A DNA stretch of 13,178 nt from Endozoicomonadaceae bacterium (GCA_015163815.1 JAAOIJ010000037.1:1-13178); one strand, 5' to 3'. Counted from the first letter of the stretch, positions 1-8,468 are shown. Notes: generated by a model from the sequence alone, not told the origin. Translations and numbers: made by a program.

Positions 1-94
1 TATTTATTATAGTTCTTAAAGTAAAGTTATTTTCTTTTTATAGCATATTGATTAAACTGAAATGATTAAGTCATTATTTTAGGATGAAATAATC

Positions 95-1870
95 ATGAAT
101 TATAAAGCCCCTGTGGATGATATGCGCTTTATTTTAATGGACGTATGGGAAGCGACTGTACAATTGAAACAATATGGCTTTCCTGAAGACATCACTGATA
201 ATACGTTATTATGCTCTATTTTAGAAGAAGCGGCACGCTTAGCGGAGCAAGTCTTACTGCCTATTAATCATACAGGGGATGAGCAAGGTGCTATTTGGGC
301 TGATGGCAAGGTTACGCTACCTACCTCTTTTAAAACAGCTTATCACCTGTTAGGTCAAGGAGGTTGGATTGGATTAATGGGTGACGAAACGTATGGTGGC
401 ATGCAGATGCCAAAAGTATTAAGTGTTTTAGTAGAAGAAATGTTTTTTGCCTCCAATACTGCCTTATCCATGTATGCTGTATTAACCATGGGAGCTGCTT
501 ATTTGCTCGAACGTTACGCCTCTGATTATCTCAAGCAAACCTATTTACCTGCTTTGTATGATGGTAGTATCACAGCGACCATGTGCTTAACAGAAGCACA
601 TGCTGGGAGTGATTTAGGTTTAATTCATACGAAAGCCATTCCAATATCGCACGATATATATGCCATATCAGGTGAAAAAATATTTATTACAGGAGGCGAG
701 CATAATTTAACAGATAATATTATTCATTTAGTTTTAGCTCGACTGAAAGGGGCACCAAAAGGAACTCAAGGCCTCTCTTTATTTTTAGTCCCTAAGTTTT
801 TTAACAGGAAAAGTAAACTCATTAAAAATCATGTCACTTGTGCTAGCATTGAGAAAAAAATGGGAATTAAAGCCTCTTCTACTTGTGTCATGGTTTTTGA
901 TGCGGCAGAAGGTTATTTAATTGGCTCATTAAACCAAGGCTTAAAAACCATGTTTTCTATGATGAATTATGAGCGACTCTCGATTGCTTTACAAGGATTG
1001 GGATTAGGTGTAGCTTCATACCATACTGCTTTATCTTATGCACAAACAAGACAGCAAGGTCACAATACGCATCGCAATTCACCATCACCCGTCTCTATTA
1101 TTGAACATGGAGACGTGAAAAGAATGTTGCTGACAATGAAAGCTTTTAATGAAGCAGGCCGTGCTTTAGCTTGTTATACAGCACTCAGTTTAGATATTGA
1201 AAAAATCACGAATCAAACCATGAGTCGCATTTCAATTTTAATACCTCTTGTGAAAGCATTTTTAACGGATATCGGGTTTGAAGTGACTGTATTAGGCCAA
1301 CAAGTCTTAGGCGGACATGGATATATTTCAGAGTGGGGACAAGAACAACATGTGAGAGATGCCCGTATTGCTCAAATTTATGAAGGAACCAATGGGATTC
1401 AAGGTATTGATTTATTATCACGCAAAATCATTGGAGATCAAGGGAACAGTTTATTTGAATGGATAGATCATATGCACTGTGACGTCATGCAATCTTCTCA
1501 TTCGAAATGCCTGCCTTGGATTACACAATGGAATTTGAGTATCACTGAATTAAAAAAAAGAACCACTGATTGCATTCAGACGGCAACATCACATTGGGTT
1601 AATGGACATGCGTGTACTTATTTACAGGTTATAGGCTATATTGCTTATGGCTATATGTGGATTAAAATGGCCAATACTGCTTCAAAAAAATTAGCAATGA
1701 ATCCAGAAGAAGACGTCGTTTTTTTAAAAGATAAACTGAATACAGCTCAGTTTTACTTTGAGTCTATTTGGCCTCGTTTATATGGATTATTTTCAATTTT
1801 AGAGCAATCAAGCCATCAAGTGTTAGAAGCTTATCAGCCTGACACATTGAATCAATCAATGTCTCAGTGA
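95..1870 (+). CDS. acyl-CoA dehydrogenase, large FadE/DmdC-like type
   Basis: Probable FAD-dependent acyl-CoA dehydrogenase that introduces the alpha-beta double bond into an acyl-CoA, passing electrons to ETF in the cytoplasm. At 591 residues it belongs to the long subgroup with an extra C-terminal domain, often annotated as 3-methylmercaptopropionyl-CoA dehydrogenase (DmdC) or FadE-like, rather than the ~380-residue short enzymes. Visible signatures are the flavin/substrate loop CLTEAHAGSDLG (164-175), GGHGY (406-410) and YEGTNGIQ (429-436), where Glu430 is the expected catalytic base. The N-terminus (MNYKAPVDDMRFIL) is typical of this subgroup, and AGGA at 81-84 supports the start. Upstream there is an AT-rich leader with a small inverted repeat, AATGA-N5-TCATT, at 61-75. 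It converges with rpoD. The substrate cannot be told from sequence; the DmdC label is common annotation and not evidence for sulfur metabolism. Confidence 0.93.
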   Translation: MNYKAPVDDMRFILMDVWEATVQLKQYGFPEDITDNTLLCSILEEAARLAEQVLLPINHTGDEQGAIWADGKVTLPTSFKTAYHLLGQGGWIGLMGDETYGGMQMPKVLSVLVEEMFFASNTALSMYAVLTMGAAYLLERYASDYLKQTYLPALYDGSITATMCLTEAHAGSDLGLIHTKAIPISHDIYAISGEKIFITGGEHNLTDNIIHLVLARLKGAPKGTQGLSLFLVPKFFNRKSKLIKNHVTCASIEKKMGIKASSTCVMVFDAAEGYLIGSLNQGLKTMFSMMNYERLSIALQGLGLGVASYHTALSYAQTRQQGHNTHRNSPSPVSIIEHGDVKRMLLTMKAFNEAGRALACYTALSLDIEKITNQTMSRISILIPLVKAFLTDIGFEVTVLGQQVLGGHGYISEWGQEQHVRDARIAQIYEGTNGIQGIDLLSRKIIGDQGNSLFEWIDHMHCDVMQSSHSKCLPWITQWNLSITELKKRTTDCIQTATSHWVNGHACTYLQVIGYIAYGYMWIKMANTASKKLAMNPEEDVVFLKDKLNTAQFYFESIWPRLYGLFSILEQSSHQVLEAYQPDTLNQSMSQ

Positions 1871-1909
1871 TCATGCATGATAAAGAGATGCTGTGAAATA
1901 CAGTCGGTG

Positions 1910-1949
1910 ATTATCAGTGCTACGGCTCAATTGAAGTAGCACTGACAAT
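1910..1949. terminator. Hairpin between convergent acyl-CoA dehydrogenase and rpoD genes
   Basis: The arms ATTATCAGTGCTAC (1910-1923) and GTAGCACTGACAAT (1936-1949) pair over 14 positions around a 12-base loop. The single mismatch becomes a G-U wobble when transcribed in the rpoD direction, so the stem is better on that strand. No U-tract follows on either side, so this is a hairpin that may protect or end both transcripts, not a canonical intrinsic terminator. Confidence 0.5.
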
Positions 1950-1993
1950 ATCAAACGTCATTCATCTAGGCGACATAATGATTTTAAATGGCT

Positions 1994-3817
1994 TTATTTA
2001 TCATCTAAAAAGCCTCGTAAATGCTCAGACCGGCTAGGATGTCTCAGCTTTCTCAAAGCTTTTGCTTCAATTTGACGAATCCGCTCACGTGTCACATCAA
2101 ATTGTTTACCTACTTCTTCTAAGGTATGATCAGTATTCATATCAATACCAAAACGCATACGTAATACTTTAGATTCTCGAGGTGTGAGACCCACCAGCAC
2201 TTCTTGCGTTGCATTTTTTAAACTAGATTGTGTCGCAGAATGAATCGGTAAATCTAAAGAAGTATCTTCAATAAAATCCCCTAAATGCGAATCGTCATCA
2301 TCACCAATTGGCGTTTCCATTGAAATGGGTTCTCGAGAAATCTTCATGACTTTTCTAATTTTATCTTCTGGTAAATCCATACGTTCTGCTAATTCTTCAG
2401 GCGTAGGTTCTCGACCAATCTCTTGCAACATTTGTCGAGAGATACGATTAAGTTTATTAATTGTTTCTATCATATGCACAGGAATTCGAATCGTTCTAGC
2501 TTGGTCTGCAATAGATCGCGTGATCGCTTGACGAATCCACCAAGTAGCATAAGTTGAAAATTTATAACCTCGACGATATTCAAATTTATCCACAGCTTTC
2601 ATTAAACCAATATTACCTTCTTGAATTAAATCTAAAAACTGCAGCCCGCGATTTGTATATTTTTTAGCAATAGAGATGACTAATCTAAGATTCGCTTCGA
2701 CCATTTCTTTTTTAGCACGACGTGTTTTTGTTTCCCCTAAAAACAAGCGTTTATTGATATCTTTAATGTCATGAGTGGATAATTTTAAATCATTTGACAA
2801 GTCAATCATTTGTTTTTGTATTTGTATAATATCGGATTTGCAGTCTATTAATTGTTTAGAAAAAGGATATTTACCTTCAATTAAGCTATCAATCCAATTT
2901 AAATTACTTTCATTATTTGGAAAATGTGTAATAAAAAAAGCTCTGGATATTTTTGCTTTATCAACACATAACTTCATGATTTTTCTTTCATTTTTTCTTA
3001 CTTGGTCTTGTGCGTTATGCACCCGAAAGATTAAGGCATCAAATACTTGCGGAACTAATTTAATGGGCGCAAAACTATCGGCTAATGCCTGTTGTGCCTC
3101 TATGACTGCTGGTGTATTGCGTTCATTTTTTTTCAGTATGGCAACGAAGGCTTTATTTTTTTCTTGAATATTTTCAAAGCGCAAGATCGCTTCATCTAGA
3201 TTGAGATCTTCATCAGCTTCCAATAATTCATCATCACTTAATTCTGATAATTCTTCTAATTTTGCATTCGCTTCTTCAAATGCTTTTAAATGGCTTTGAT
3301 CATCTAGATAAATATAGCTACCAAATAAATTCGTAATGCGTTTATCTGTGGCCAGAATATGGTCAAAATCTGCTAATACACTATCGACAATCCCAGGAAA
3401 TTCTGATATTGAACGCATCATTTCAATAATGCCTTCTTCTATCCGTTTTGCAATTTGAATTTCACCATCTCGCGTTAATAACTCGACAGTCCCCATTTCC
3501 CGCATATATAAACGGACAGGATCTGTAGTACGTCCTGCATCTTGTTCAGCGGCTGCTAACGTAGCAGCGGCTTCATCTTCATCCGTTTCAACAGAGTCAT
3601 GGCTTTCACTAAATAATAAAGCATCCTCTGACGGGGTTGTTTCAAAGACCTTAATACCCATATCACTAATCATATGAATGAAGTCTTCCACTTGATCAGG
3701 ATCTGTAATTTCACCTGGCAAATGATCACTTACTTCAGCATAAGTTAGATAACCTTGTTCTCGGCCATGGCTAATCAGCGCTTTTAGACGAGATTTTTGT
3801 TGAGAGTTCCCAGACAT
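1994..3817 (-). CDS. rpoD: RNA polymerase primary sigma factor RpoD (sigma-70)
   Basis: Housekeeping sigma factor that directs RNA polymerase to most promoters. At 607 residues it is close to the E. coli length (613). In order: region 1.1 (about 5-80), region 1.2 with DPVRLYMREMG (99-109), a long non-conserved region (about 132-371, the more variable part), regions 2.1-2.4 including DLIQEGNIGLMKAVDKF (396-412) and the -10 reading segment STYATWWIRQAITR (421-434), region 3 (about 455-530), and region 4 with the helix-turn-helix LEEVGKQFDVTRERIRQIEA (566-585). Regions 2 and 4 match E. coli almost residue for residue. The ATG is preceded by AAGGG (3823-3827 on the complement). It lies downstream of dnaG in the same direction, as in the classical rpsU-dnaG-rpoD operon, but 240 bp away, so an own promoter is likely. 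Confidence 0.99.
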   Translation of the reverse strand: MSGNSQQKSRLKALISHGREQGYLTYAEVSDHLPGEITDPDQVEDFIHMISDMGIKVFETTPSEDALLFSESHDSVETDEDEAAATLAAAEQDAGRTTDPVRLYMREMGTVELLTRDGEIQIAKRIEEGIIEMMRSISEFPGIVDSVLADFDHILATDKRITNLFGSYIYLDDQSHLKAFEEANAKLEELSELSDDELLEADEDLNLDEAILRFENIQEKNKAFVAILKKNERNTPAVIEAQQALADSFAPIKLVPQVFDALIFRVHNAQDQVRKNERKIMKLCVDKAKISRAFFITHFPNNESNLNWIDSLIEGKYPFSKQLIDCKSDIIQIQKQMIDLSNDLKLSTHDIKDINKRLFLGETKTRRAKKEMVEANLRLVISIAKKYTNRGLQFLDLIQEGNIGLMKAVDKFEYRRGYKFSTYATWWIRQAITRSIADQARTIRIPVHMIETINKLNRISRQMLQEIGREPTPEELAERMDLPEDKIRKVMKISREPISMETPIGDDDDSHLGDFIEDTSLDLPIHSATQSSLKNATQEVLVGLTPRESKVLRMRFGIDMNTDHTLEEVGKQFDVTRERIRQIEAKALRKLRHPSRSEHLRGFLDDK

Positions 3818-3932
3818 ATCAACCCTTTTACTATTCTGCTAAACATATGTTTTAAAGAAGAAGCGACGCATAAAAATTATAATTCTACATCTAAACGCTC
3901 TATTTGACTATGGCAATCATTGATTATCTTGC

Positions 3933-3938
3933 ATCATA
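3933..3938 (-). promoter_or_regulatory. Possible -10 element of rpoD
   Basis: Read on the minus strand this is GCTATGATG, with TATGAT as a -10 hexamer about 115 bp before the rpoD start. It shares GCTATGAT with the putative ttcA promoter. No good -35 is visible, and other weak candidates exist in this AT-rich spacer, so the assignment is tentative. Confidence 0.25.
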
Positions 3939-3982
3939 GCGCAATTCGTATTGTATTGAATAGCTAATTCATCAATTTTCAG

Positions 3983-3998
3983 GCTATTTTAAAATAGC
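3983..3998. other. Perfect 16-bp palindrome in the dnaG-rpoD spacer
   Basis: GCTATTTTAAAATAGC is a perfect palindrome without a loop, located 60 bp after the dnaG stop and about 165 bp before the rpoD start. With no central loop it is a poor RNA terminator; a DNA-binding site for a dimeric regulator is possible. The rest of the 240-bp spacer (3818-4057) holds no gene. Confidence 0.35.
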
Positions 3999-4057
3999 AT
4001 AGCGCATACTATCAACCTTATTCAGTCTTGTCGAATCGATAAAAAATATCACTGTGC

Positions 4058-5854
4058 TTAAGGTGTTGGCCTCATCGTAGCGAGCTCTCTTAGAAGATGA
4101 AGTTTATCTCGAGTTGGCGAAGACGCAAGTTTATCTTGATAAATTTTTTCAATTAACTGGTTAATTATATGATTCAAATCATCTTTTTTATTTAAATTTG
4201 GCAGCTCAAGTAATTGAGCTTCAATGAGCAATTGACCCAAAGGTGTATTGTACCAACTCCCTTGAATCATACTGACATTATGACAGGTCGTTGTTTGCAT
4301 AAATTGAATTAAAGTGATTAATAATTGCGTATTCTGTCTCGTATCTTGTTGTAATTTTTGAATCACGTGAGCATTGATATCAGCAATTAAATGAGGGTAA
4401 TATAATAATATTTTGATAATTCTATGCACTAATGACGCTTTGATTTTTGGTATATTATAAGTATAAATTGGTTGAGATATTGCAGATTGATGCTTTAAAT
4501 GTGTATTTTGATACTGTTGATCTTCCGTTTCTTTTACAGGATGCATCTTGCTAGACGAGTCTAATAAATTCTGAATCATACCCATCGATAAACCCGTATA
4601 TTTCGTCATTTCTTGCGTAATCAAGGTTTGATATGCACCTGTAGGAATTTTTTGAATATAATTTTTGGATAATTGTAAAAATTCAGCTTTACCTTCTAAA
4701 GTATTTATGTCTACAGATTCTATTATATTTTGAAATAAATATTCATCCAAAGCGAGTGATTTTTTATTCATATAGGTTTTAAATGCGTCTATTCCTTTTT
4801 TAAAAATGAAAGAATCGGGGTCTTCTCCTTCAGGTAAAAATAAAAATTGTACGCGATAACCATCCTTTAATGCAGGCAAGGAATGCTGTAATGCTTTCCA
4901 AGCAGCATTTTTTCCTGCTGTATCAGCATCATAGCAAAAAATCACATGGTGAGCATATTTGAATATTTTTTGAATATGCTCAACCGTAATTGCCGTGCCC
5001 AAGGTGGCAACAACTTGTGTAATACCATGCTGATATAAGGCAATAACATCCATATAACCTTCAACAATCATTAACATATTCAATGTTTTATTTTTCTGCT
5101 TGGCTTCATACAAACCATATAGTGTCTGACTTTTTTGAAAAATAAGTGTTTCAGATGAATTTAAGTATTTAGGGTTTTGATGATCTAATATTCGCCCACC
5201 GAAAGAAGTCACTTGTCCTTGCATATTTCGTATTGGGAAAATAATACGATGTCTAAAACGATCATATAAATTCTGTTTATTTTCACCTTGAGCAAATAAG
5301 CCGCTATCTTTTAATTGTTCTTTTGTATAACCTTGCGGTAATAAAGCATCATAGAGAAGATTCCACGCGTTGGGCGCATATCCAATTTTAAAAGTTTTCA
5401 TCATATCAGAGGATATACCGCGATTTTCAAGATATTGTTTTGCTACTATATTCTGTTTTTCAGCATACTGTTTTTCATAGAAAATGGTCGCTTTTTGTGC
5501 TATAGCATACAGCCTCATCAATTTTTCTTGCATGATTTTCGAAGTATGTGGTTTTTCTTTTGGAATATCAAGCCCATGTTGTTTTGCTAAATATTCGATA
5601 GCTGCCGGAAACGACATTTCTTGATAATTCATTAAAAATGATACAACATTTCCTGAAACACCACACCCAAAACAATAATAAAATTGTTTTTCTTTTTGAA
5701 CATGAAAGGAAGGTGTTTTTTCTTGATGAAAAGGACAGCATGCAGAGTAATTTTGCCCTGTTTTTTTTAATGGCAGGGATTCTGATATTAATTCAACAAT
5801 ATCTGTTCTAGCTAAAATATCATTAATAAAAACTTGTGGAATTAATTTATTCAT
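4058..5854 (-). CDS. dnaG: DNA primase DnaG
   Basis: Synthesises RNA primers at the replication fork with the DnaB helicase. At 598 residues it has the normal bacterial length. The N-terminal CHC2 zinc finger shows Cys40, His43, Cys61 and Cys64 (CPFHQEKTPSF, YYCFGCG). The RNA polymerase domain carries DRFRHRIIFPI (198-208), SFGGR (217-221) and PKYLNSSET (228-236). The TOPRIM metal site is EGYMDV (265-270), YDADTAG (308-314) and EGEDPDSF (342-349). The C-terminal ~150 residues are the poorly conserved helicase-binding part. The start fits the family (short lead-in to PQVFINDILARTDIVE), but no Shine-Dalgarno sequence precedes it. rpoD follows in the same direction. rpsU, the usual upstream partner, is not here; ttcA lies 132 bp upstream instead. 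Confidence 0.98.
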   Translation of the reverse strand: MNKLIPQVFINDILARTDIVELISESLPLKKTGQNYSACCPFHQEKTPSFHVQKEKQFYYCFGCGVSGNVVSFLMNYQEMSFPAAIEYLAKQHGLDIPKEKPHTSKIMQEKLMRLYAIAQKATIFYEKQYAEKQNIVAKQYLENRGISSDMMKTFKIGYAPNAWNLLYDALLPQGYTKEQLKDSGLFAQGENKQNLYDRFRHRIIFPIRNMQGQVTSFGGRILDHQNPKYLNSSETLIFQKSQTLYGLYEAKQKNKTLNMLMIVEGYMDVIALYQHGITQVVATLGTAITVEHIQKIFKYAHHVIFCYDADTAGKNAAWKALQHSLPALKDGYRVQFLFLPEGEDPDSFIFKKGIDAFKTYMNKKSLALDEYLFQNIIESVDINTLEGKAEFLQLSKNYIQKIPTGAYQTLITQEMTKYTGLSMGMIQNLLDSSSKMHPVKETEDQQYQNTHLKHQSAISQPIYTYNIPKIKASLVHRIIKILLYYPHLIADINAHVIQKLQQDTRQNTQLLITLIQFMQTTTCHNVSMIQGSWYNTPLGQLLIEAQLLELPNLNKKDDLNHIINQLIEKIYQDKLASSPTRDKLHLLRELATMRPTP

Positions 5855-5986
5855 GGGATTAAAAGCAAGACTCCAGGTGTTATTATTAATTCATTGCGTG
5901 AAACGGTTAGTCTGCCTTCATCTTATCATACATTACATGAAAAATATCCATTTGATATGCTTGTTTTGTTGAAATCAGCAGCTAGC

Positions 5987-6901
5987 TTAAGAGGATAGTA
6001 TTCGAATAATATCGACATCAGCTTGTACAGGATCAACGCTTTTGTTGATTTGCTCAGACACAGGAGATAATGTGTCAAGTGGCGGATCAACAGGCACATC
6101 ATGATCGACTGTTTTGAGTGATTGAAAATCAAAAAACTGAGTATCTGCAAGATGAGAAGGGATTACATGCTGTAAAGCTCTGGACATATTATCAACACGC
6201 CCTGGAAATTGTTGCTCCCAGGTTTTGAGCATCGTTTTCAAAGATTGGCGCTGTAGATTTGTTTGCGTACCACATAAATTACAAGGAATAATAGGAAATT
6301 GCATTAACTGGGCATAGCGAATCAAATCTTTTTCTCGAGCATAAGCCAAGGGCCTAATCACGATATGTTTTTGATCTTGGCTCAGTAATTTAGGTGGCAT
6401 CGCTTTGAGTGTTCCTCCATGAAACATATTTAAGAGTAATGTTTCCAATATATCATCGCGATGATGTCCAAGGGCGATCTTGGTTGCGCCAATTTGATCT
6501 GCTGTATGATATAAAATACCACGTCTTAATCTAGAACATAAAGAACAAGTTGTTTTTCCGGCTGGAATCTTAGCTTTGACAATACTATAGGTATCTTTTT
6601 CAATGATATGATACGGAACGCCTTTTTTTGTTAAATATTCAGGCAAAATATGTTCTGGAAAGCCAGGTTGTTTTTGATCTAAATTGACAGCAGTAATCGT
6701 AAAATGAAGTGGGGCATTTTGTTGCAAATTAAGTAAAATTTCCAATAGGCTGTAGCTATCTTTGCCACCAGAAACACAACACATAATATGATCATTTGCT
6801 TCAATCATATTAAAATCACTGATTGCACGCCCCATATCTCTGCGCAGCTTTTTTCTTAATTTATTGAGCATAATCGTTTCAGAATGTGACAATGTTGGCA
6901 T
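5987..6901 (-). CDS. ttcA: tRNA 2-thiocytidine(32) synthetase TtcA
   Basis: ATP-dependent, iron-sulfur enzyme that thiolates cytidine 32 of certain tRNAs in the cytoplasm. The PP-loop SGGKDS is at 44-49, and the two CxxC pairs that bind the cluster are C119/C122 (TTCSLCSRLRRG) and C207/C210 (IPCNLCG). HHRDD (146-150), NLDQKQPGFPEHILPEYL (73-90) and PGRVDNM are further family signatures. The 304-residue length compares with 311 in E. coli; the last 40 residues form a Pro/Asp-rich tail that is variable in the family. The start at 6901 matches the family N-terminus (Met11 is an alternative), although no clear ribosome binding site is present. It sits between dusA and dnaG, all on the minus strand, with its own likely promoter at 7007-7023. 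Confidence 0.97.
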   Translation of the reverse strand: MPTLSHSETIMLNKLRKKLRRDMGRAISDFNMIEANDHIMCCVSGGKDSYSLLEILLNLQQNAPLHFTITAVNLDQKQPGFPEHILPEYLTKKGVPYHIIEKDTYSIVKAKIPAGKTTCSLCSRLRRGILYHTADQIGATKIALGHHRDDILETLLLNMFHGGTLKAMPPKLLSQDQKHIVIRPLAYAREKDLIRYAQLMQFPIIPCNLCGTQTNLQRQSLKTMLKTWEQQFPGRVDNMSRALQHVIPSHLADTQFFDFQSLKTVDHDVPVDPPLDTLSPVSEQINKSVDPVQADVDIIRILSS

Positions 6902-7006
6902 AAGTAGGTAGTCAATGGGCTAATAAGTAATGAAGTAATCAGATATTTCTCAACATCAGGTACAGGTTCTGTATTTCAGGTTAACACGATATTCATCGAT
7001 CAGGAC

Positions 7007-7023
7007 ATCATAGCACAGACGAA
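7007..7023 (-). promoter_or_regulatory. Putative extended -10 promoter of ttcA
   Basis: On the minus strand it reads TTCGTCTGTGCTATGAT: a TGC-TATGAT extended -10 element 105 bp before the ttcA start. The first 14 bases are identical to the element upstream of dusA. No consensus -35 is present at the right spacing, as expected for an extended -10 promoter. The assignment rests on the repeat and the hexamer. Confidence 0.45.
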
Positions 7024-7081
7024 AAGGCAATGCATTTCAGATTGAGATCGATAAGCCGAATAAGGCAATGATTGCTCAGTA

Positions 7082-8092
7082 TCAAGTCATCCACTTTTCA
7101 ATTAAAGTTCGAAAATGATCTATATTATTTTTATGAGGTGATTGTGAAAAATCTGTTATAATCCGTCGAAAAGCACGCGCATGAGGTTGGCCATAAAATA
7201 AACCTAAGAGATGCCGTGTGATTTGATGTAACGGAATGTTTTGCTGATGACAAGCTTCCATATAAGGCAGCATCGATTCGAGTATGGACAATCGAGATAC
7301 AGGGACAGCTGTTGCATGAAAAACATCTTGATCTAATTGGTGCAACCAATACGGATTTTGATAAGCTGCGCGACCAATCATCACACCATCAACTTGATTT
7401 AAATGTGTCCGAATAGAGGCTAAAGTGTGTATGCCACCATTGATAATAATGTGCAATGATGGGAAATCGCGTTTTAAACGATACACGGTCTCATAACTAA
7501 GAGGTGGAATACTTCTATTATCTTTTGGGTTAACGCCTTGCAATATTGCAATACGCGCATGCACAATGAAGCGTTGACATCCTTTTTCTGCAACGCAAGC
7601 AACAAAATGAGCTAAACGTTCATACGTATACTCTGGATCTTGTTTTCGTGTTTTAACACCAAGACGATGTTTGACTGTAACAGGGATGTCTACAGCTTCT
7701 TGCATCGCTTCCACACATTGCGCTACAATTTCAGGTGTTTTCATTAAACAAACACCTATTTGACCTTTTTGAACACGTACGCTAGGACATCCTATGTTGA
7801 GATTAATTTCTTGATATCCAAACTGTTGGCCTATTTTCGCAGCACGTATCAATTCTTGTCGATTAGATCCACCTAATTGCAAGGCAACCGGTTGTTCTTC
7901 ATGAGAAAAACATAATAACTTCTGAGTATCACCATGTATAATTGCCGAAGCAGTTATCATTTCAGTATATAACAGCATATTGTGATTTAATAATCTCAAA
8001 AAATAACGAAAATGTCGATCTGTATAGCGAATCATTGGCGCCATACATAGTGTATATGCTGGTATTTTTTTGACGTTAGCTTTGCTGAGCAT
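7082..8092 (-). CDS. dusA: tRNA-dihydrouridine(20/20a) synthase DusA
   Basis: FMN-dependent reductase that converts uridine 20 and 20a in the tRNA D-loop to dihydrouridine using NAD(P)H. At 336 residues it is full length. The sequence follows E. coli DusA closely: CMAPMIRYTDRHFRYFLRLL near the N-terminus, LLYTEM (40-45), VALQLGG (69-75), INLNIGCPS (96-104) with the catalytic Cys102, TVKHRLG (139-145) with the FMN-contacting lysine, FIVHAR (175-180), INGGI (217-221) and GRAAYQNP (240-247). These mark DusA rather than DusB or DusC. The start is the only reasonable Met ahead of the conserved APM motif; the ribosome binding site is weak. A same-strand extended -10 element lies 78 bp upstream. ttcA follows 180 bp downstream, giving two tRNA-modification genes side by side. 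Confidence 0.96.
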   Translation of the reverse strand: MLSKANVKKIPAYTLCMAPMIRYTDRHFRYFLRLLNHNMLLYTEMITASAIIHGDTQKLLCFSHEEQPVALQLGGSNRQELIRAAKIGQQFGYQEINLNIGCPSVRVQKGQIGVCLMKTPEIVAQCVEAMQEAVDIPVTVKHRLGVKTRKQDPEYTYERLAHFVACVAEKGCQRFIVHARIAILQGVNPKDNRSIPPLSYETVYRLKRDFPSLHIIINGGIHTLASIRTHLNQVDGVMIGRAAYQNPYWLHQLDQDVFHATAVPVSRLSILESMLPYMEACHQQNIPLHQITRHLLGLFYGQPHARAFRRIITDFSQSPHKNNIDHFRTLIEKWMT

Positions 8093-8169
8093 TATCGTTA
8101 TACTGCCTGTTAAAAAATAGCAAATTAGAGGCCTTTATTCTGTTTTTGTGTTGCAAAAAATAGCTAAAA

Positions 8170-8186
8170 AGTATAGCACAGACGAA
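8170..8186 (-). promoter_or_regulatory. Putative extended -10 promoter of dusA
   Basis: On the minus strand it reads TTCGTCTGTGCTATACT: an extended -10 (TGC-TATACT, 5 of 6 to consensus) 78 bp before the dusA start. It shares 14 identical bases with the ttcA element. The -35 region does not match consensus. Confidence 0.5.
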
Positions 8187-8288
8187 TCTCTAGTACCGTC
8201 TACTATTCGTTATTGTGTCATATATTGATCAAAACATCACAACCTCATACGCTTTTACTGAAAGAGCTCATTATTTAAAAAAACACTA

Positions 8289-8345
8289 TTTTCATGCCTA
8301 TATCTTTGAATTAAATTGTCTTTATATTTTTTTTCATGCCTATAT
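8289..8345 (+). repeat. Two 15-bp direct repeats in the dusA / S9 spacer
   Basis: TTTTCATGCCTATAT occurs at 8289-8303 and again at 8331-8345, exactly 42 bp apart (four helical turns). It lies about 95-150 bp upstream of the promoter of the plus-strand S9 gene, where a pair of activator or repressor sites would be plausible. The remainder of the 400-bp divergent spacer (8093-8492) is AT-rich and shows no gene. Confidence 0.4.
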
Positions 8346-8439
8346 TTTAGAGAGACTAACGAAGTAGTTGATCATTCATAACAAGTATTGAACTTAATGT
8401 ATAAAAATAACTCCAAAAGACAGAACATGAACGAGATTT

Positions 8440-8468
8440 TTTACATTGCGTATCAGAACTCTTATATT
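8440..8468 (+). promoter_or_regulatory. Sigma70-type promoter of the S9-family gene
   Basis: TTTACA (8440-8445) and TATATT (8463-8468) each match consensus at 5 of 6 positions and are separated by the ideal 17 bp. Transcription would begin near 8475, giving a leader of only about 20 bases before the ATG at 8493. It is the best promoter in the window. Confidence 0.7.

Noticed and set aside
1206..1421. Minus-strand frame inside the acyl-CoA dehydrogenase gene
   Set aside because: It is antisense to the conserved catalytic end of that gene and has no family features.
2325..3167. Plus-strand open frames (2325-2531 and 2775-3167) inside rpoD
   Set aside because: They lie antisense to the conserved rpoD frame, have no start signals and show reverse-complement composition (Ser, Phe and Cys rich).
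5926..6150. Minus-strand 74-codon frame overlapping the end of ttcA
   Set aside because: It overlaps the ttcA C-terminus in another phase and lacks a ribosome binding site.
7131..7349. Minus-strand 72-codon frame inside dusA
   Set aside because: Same strand as dusA but in another phase; Ser/Cys-rich shadow of the conserved DusA C-terminus.
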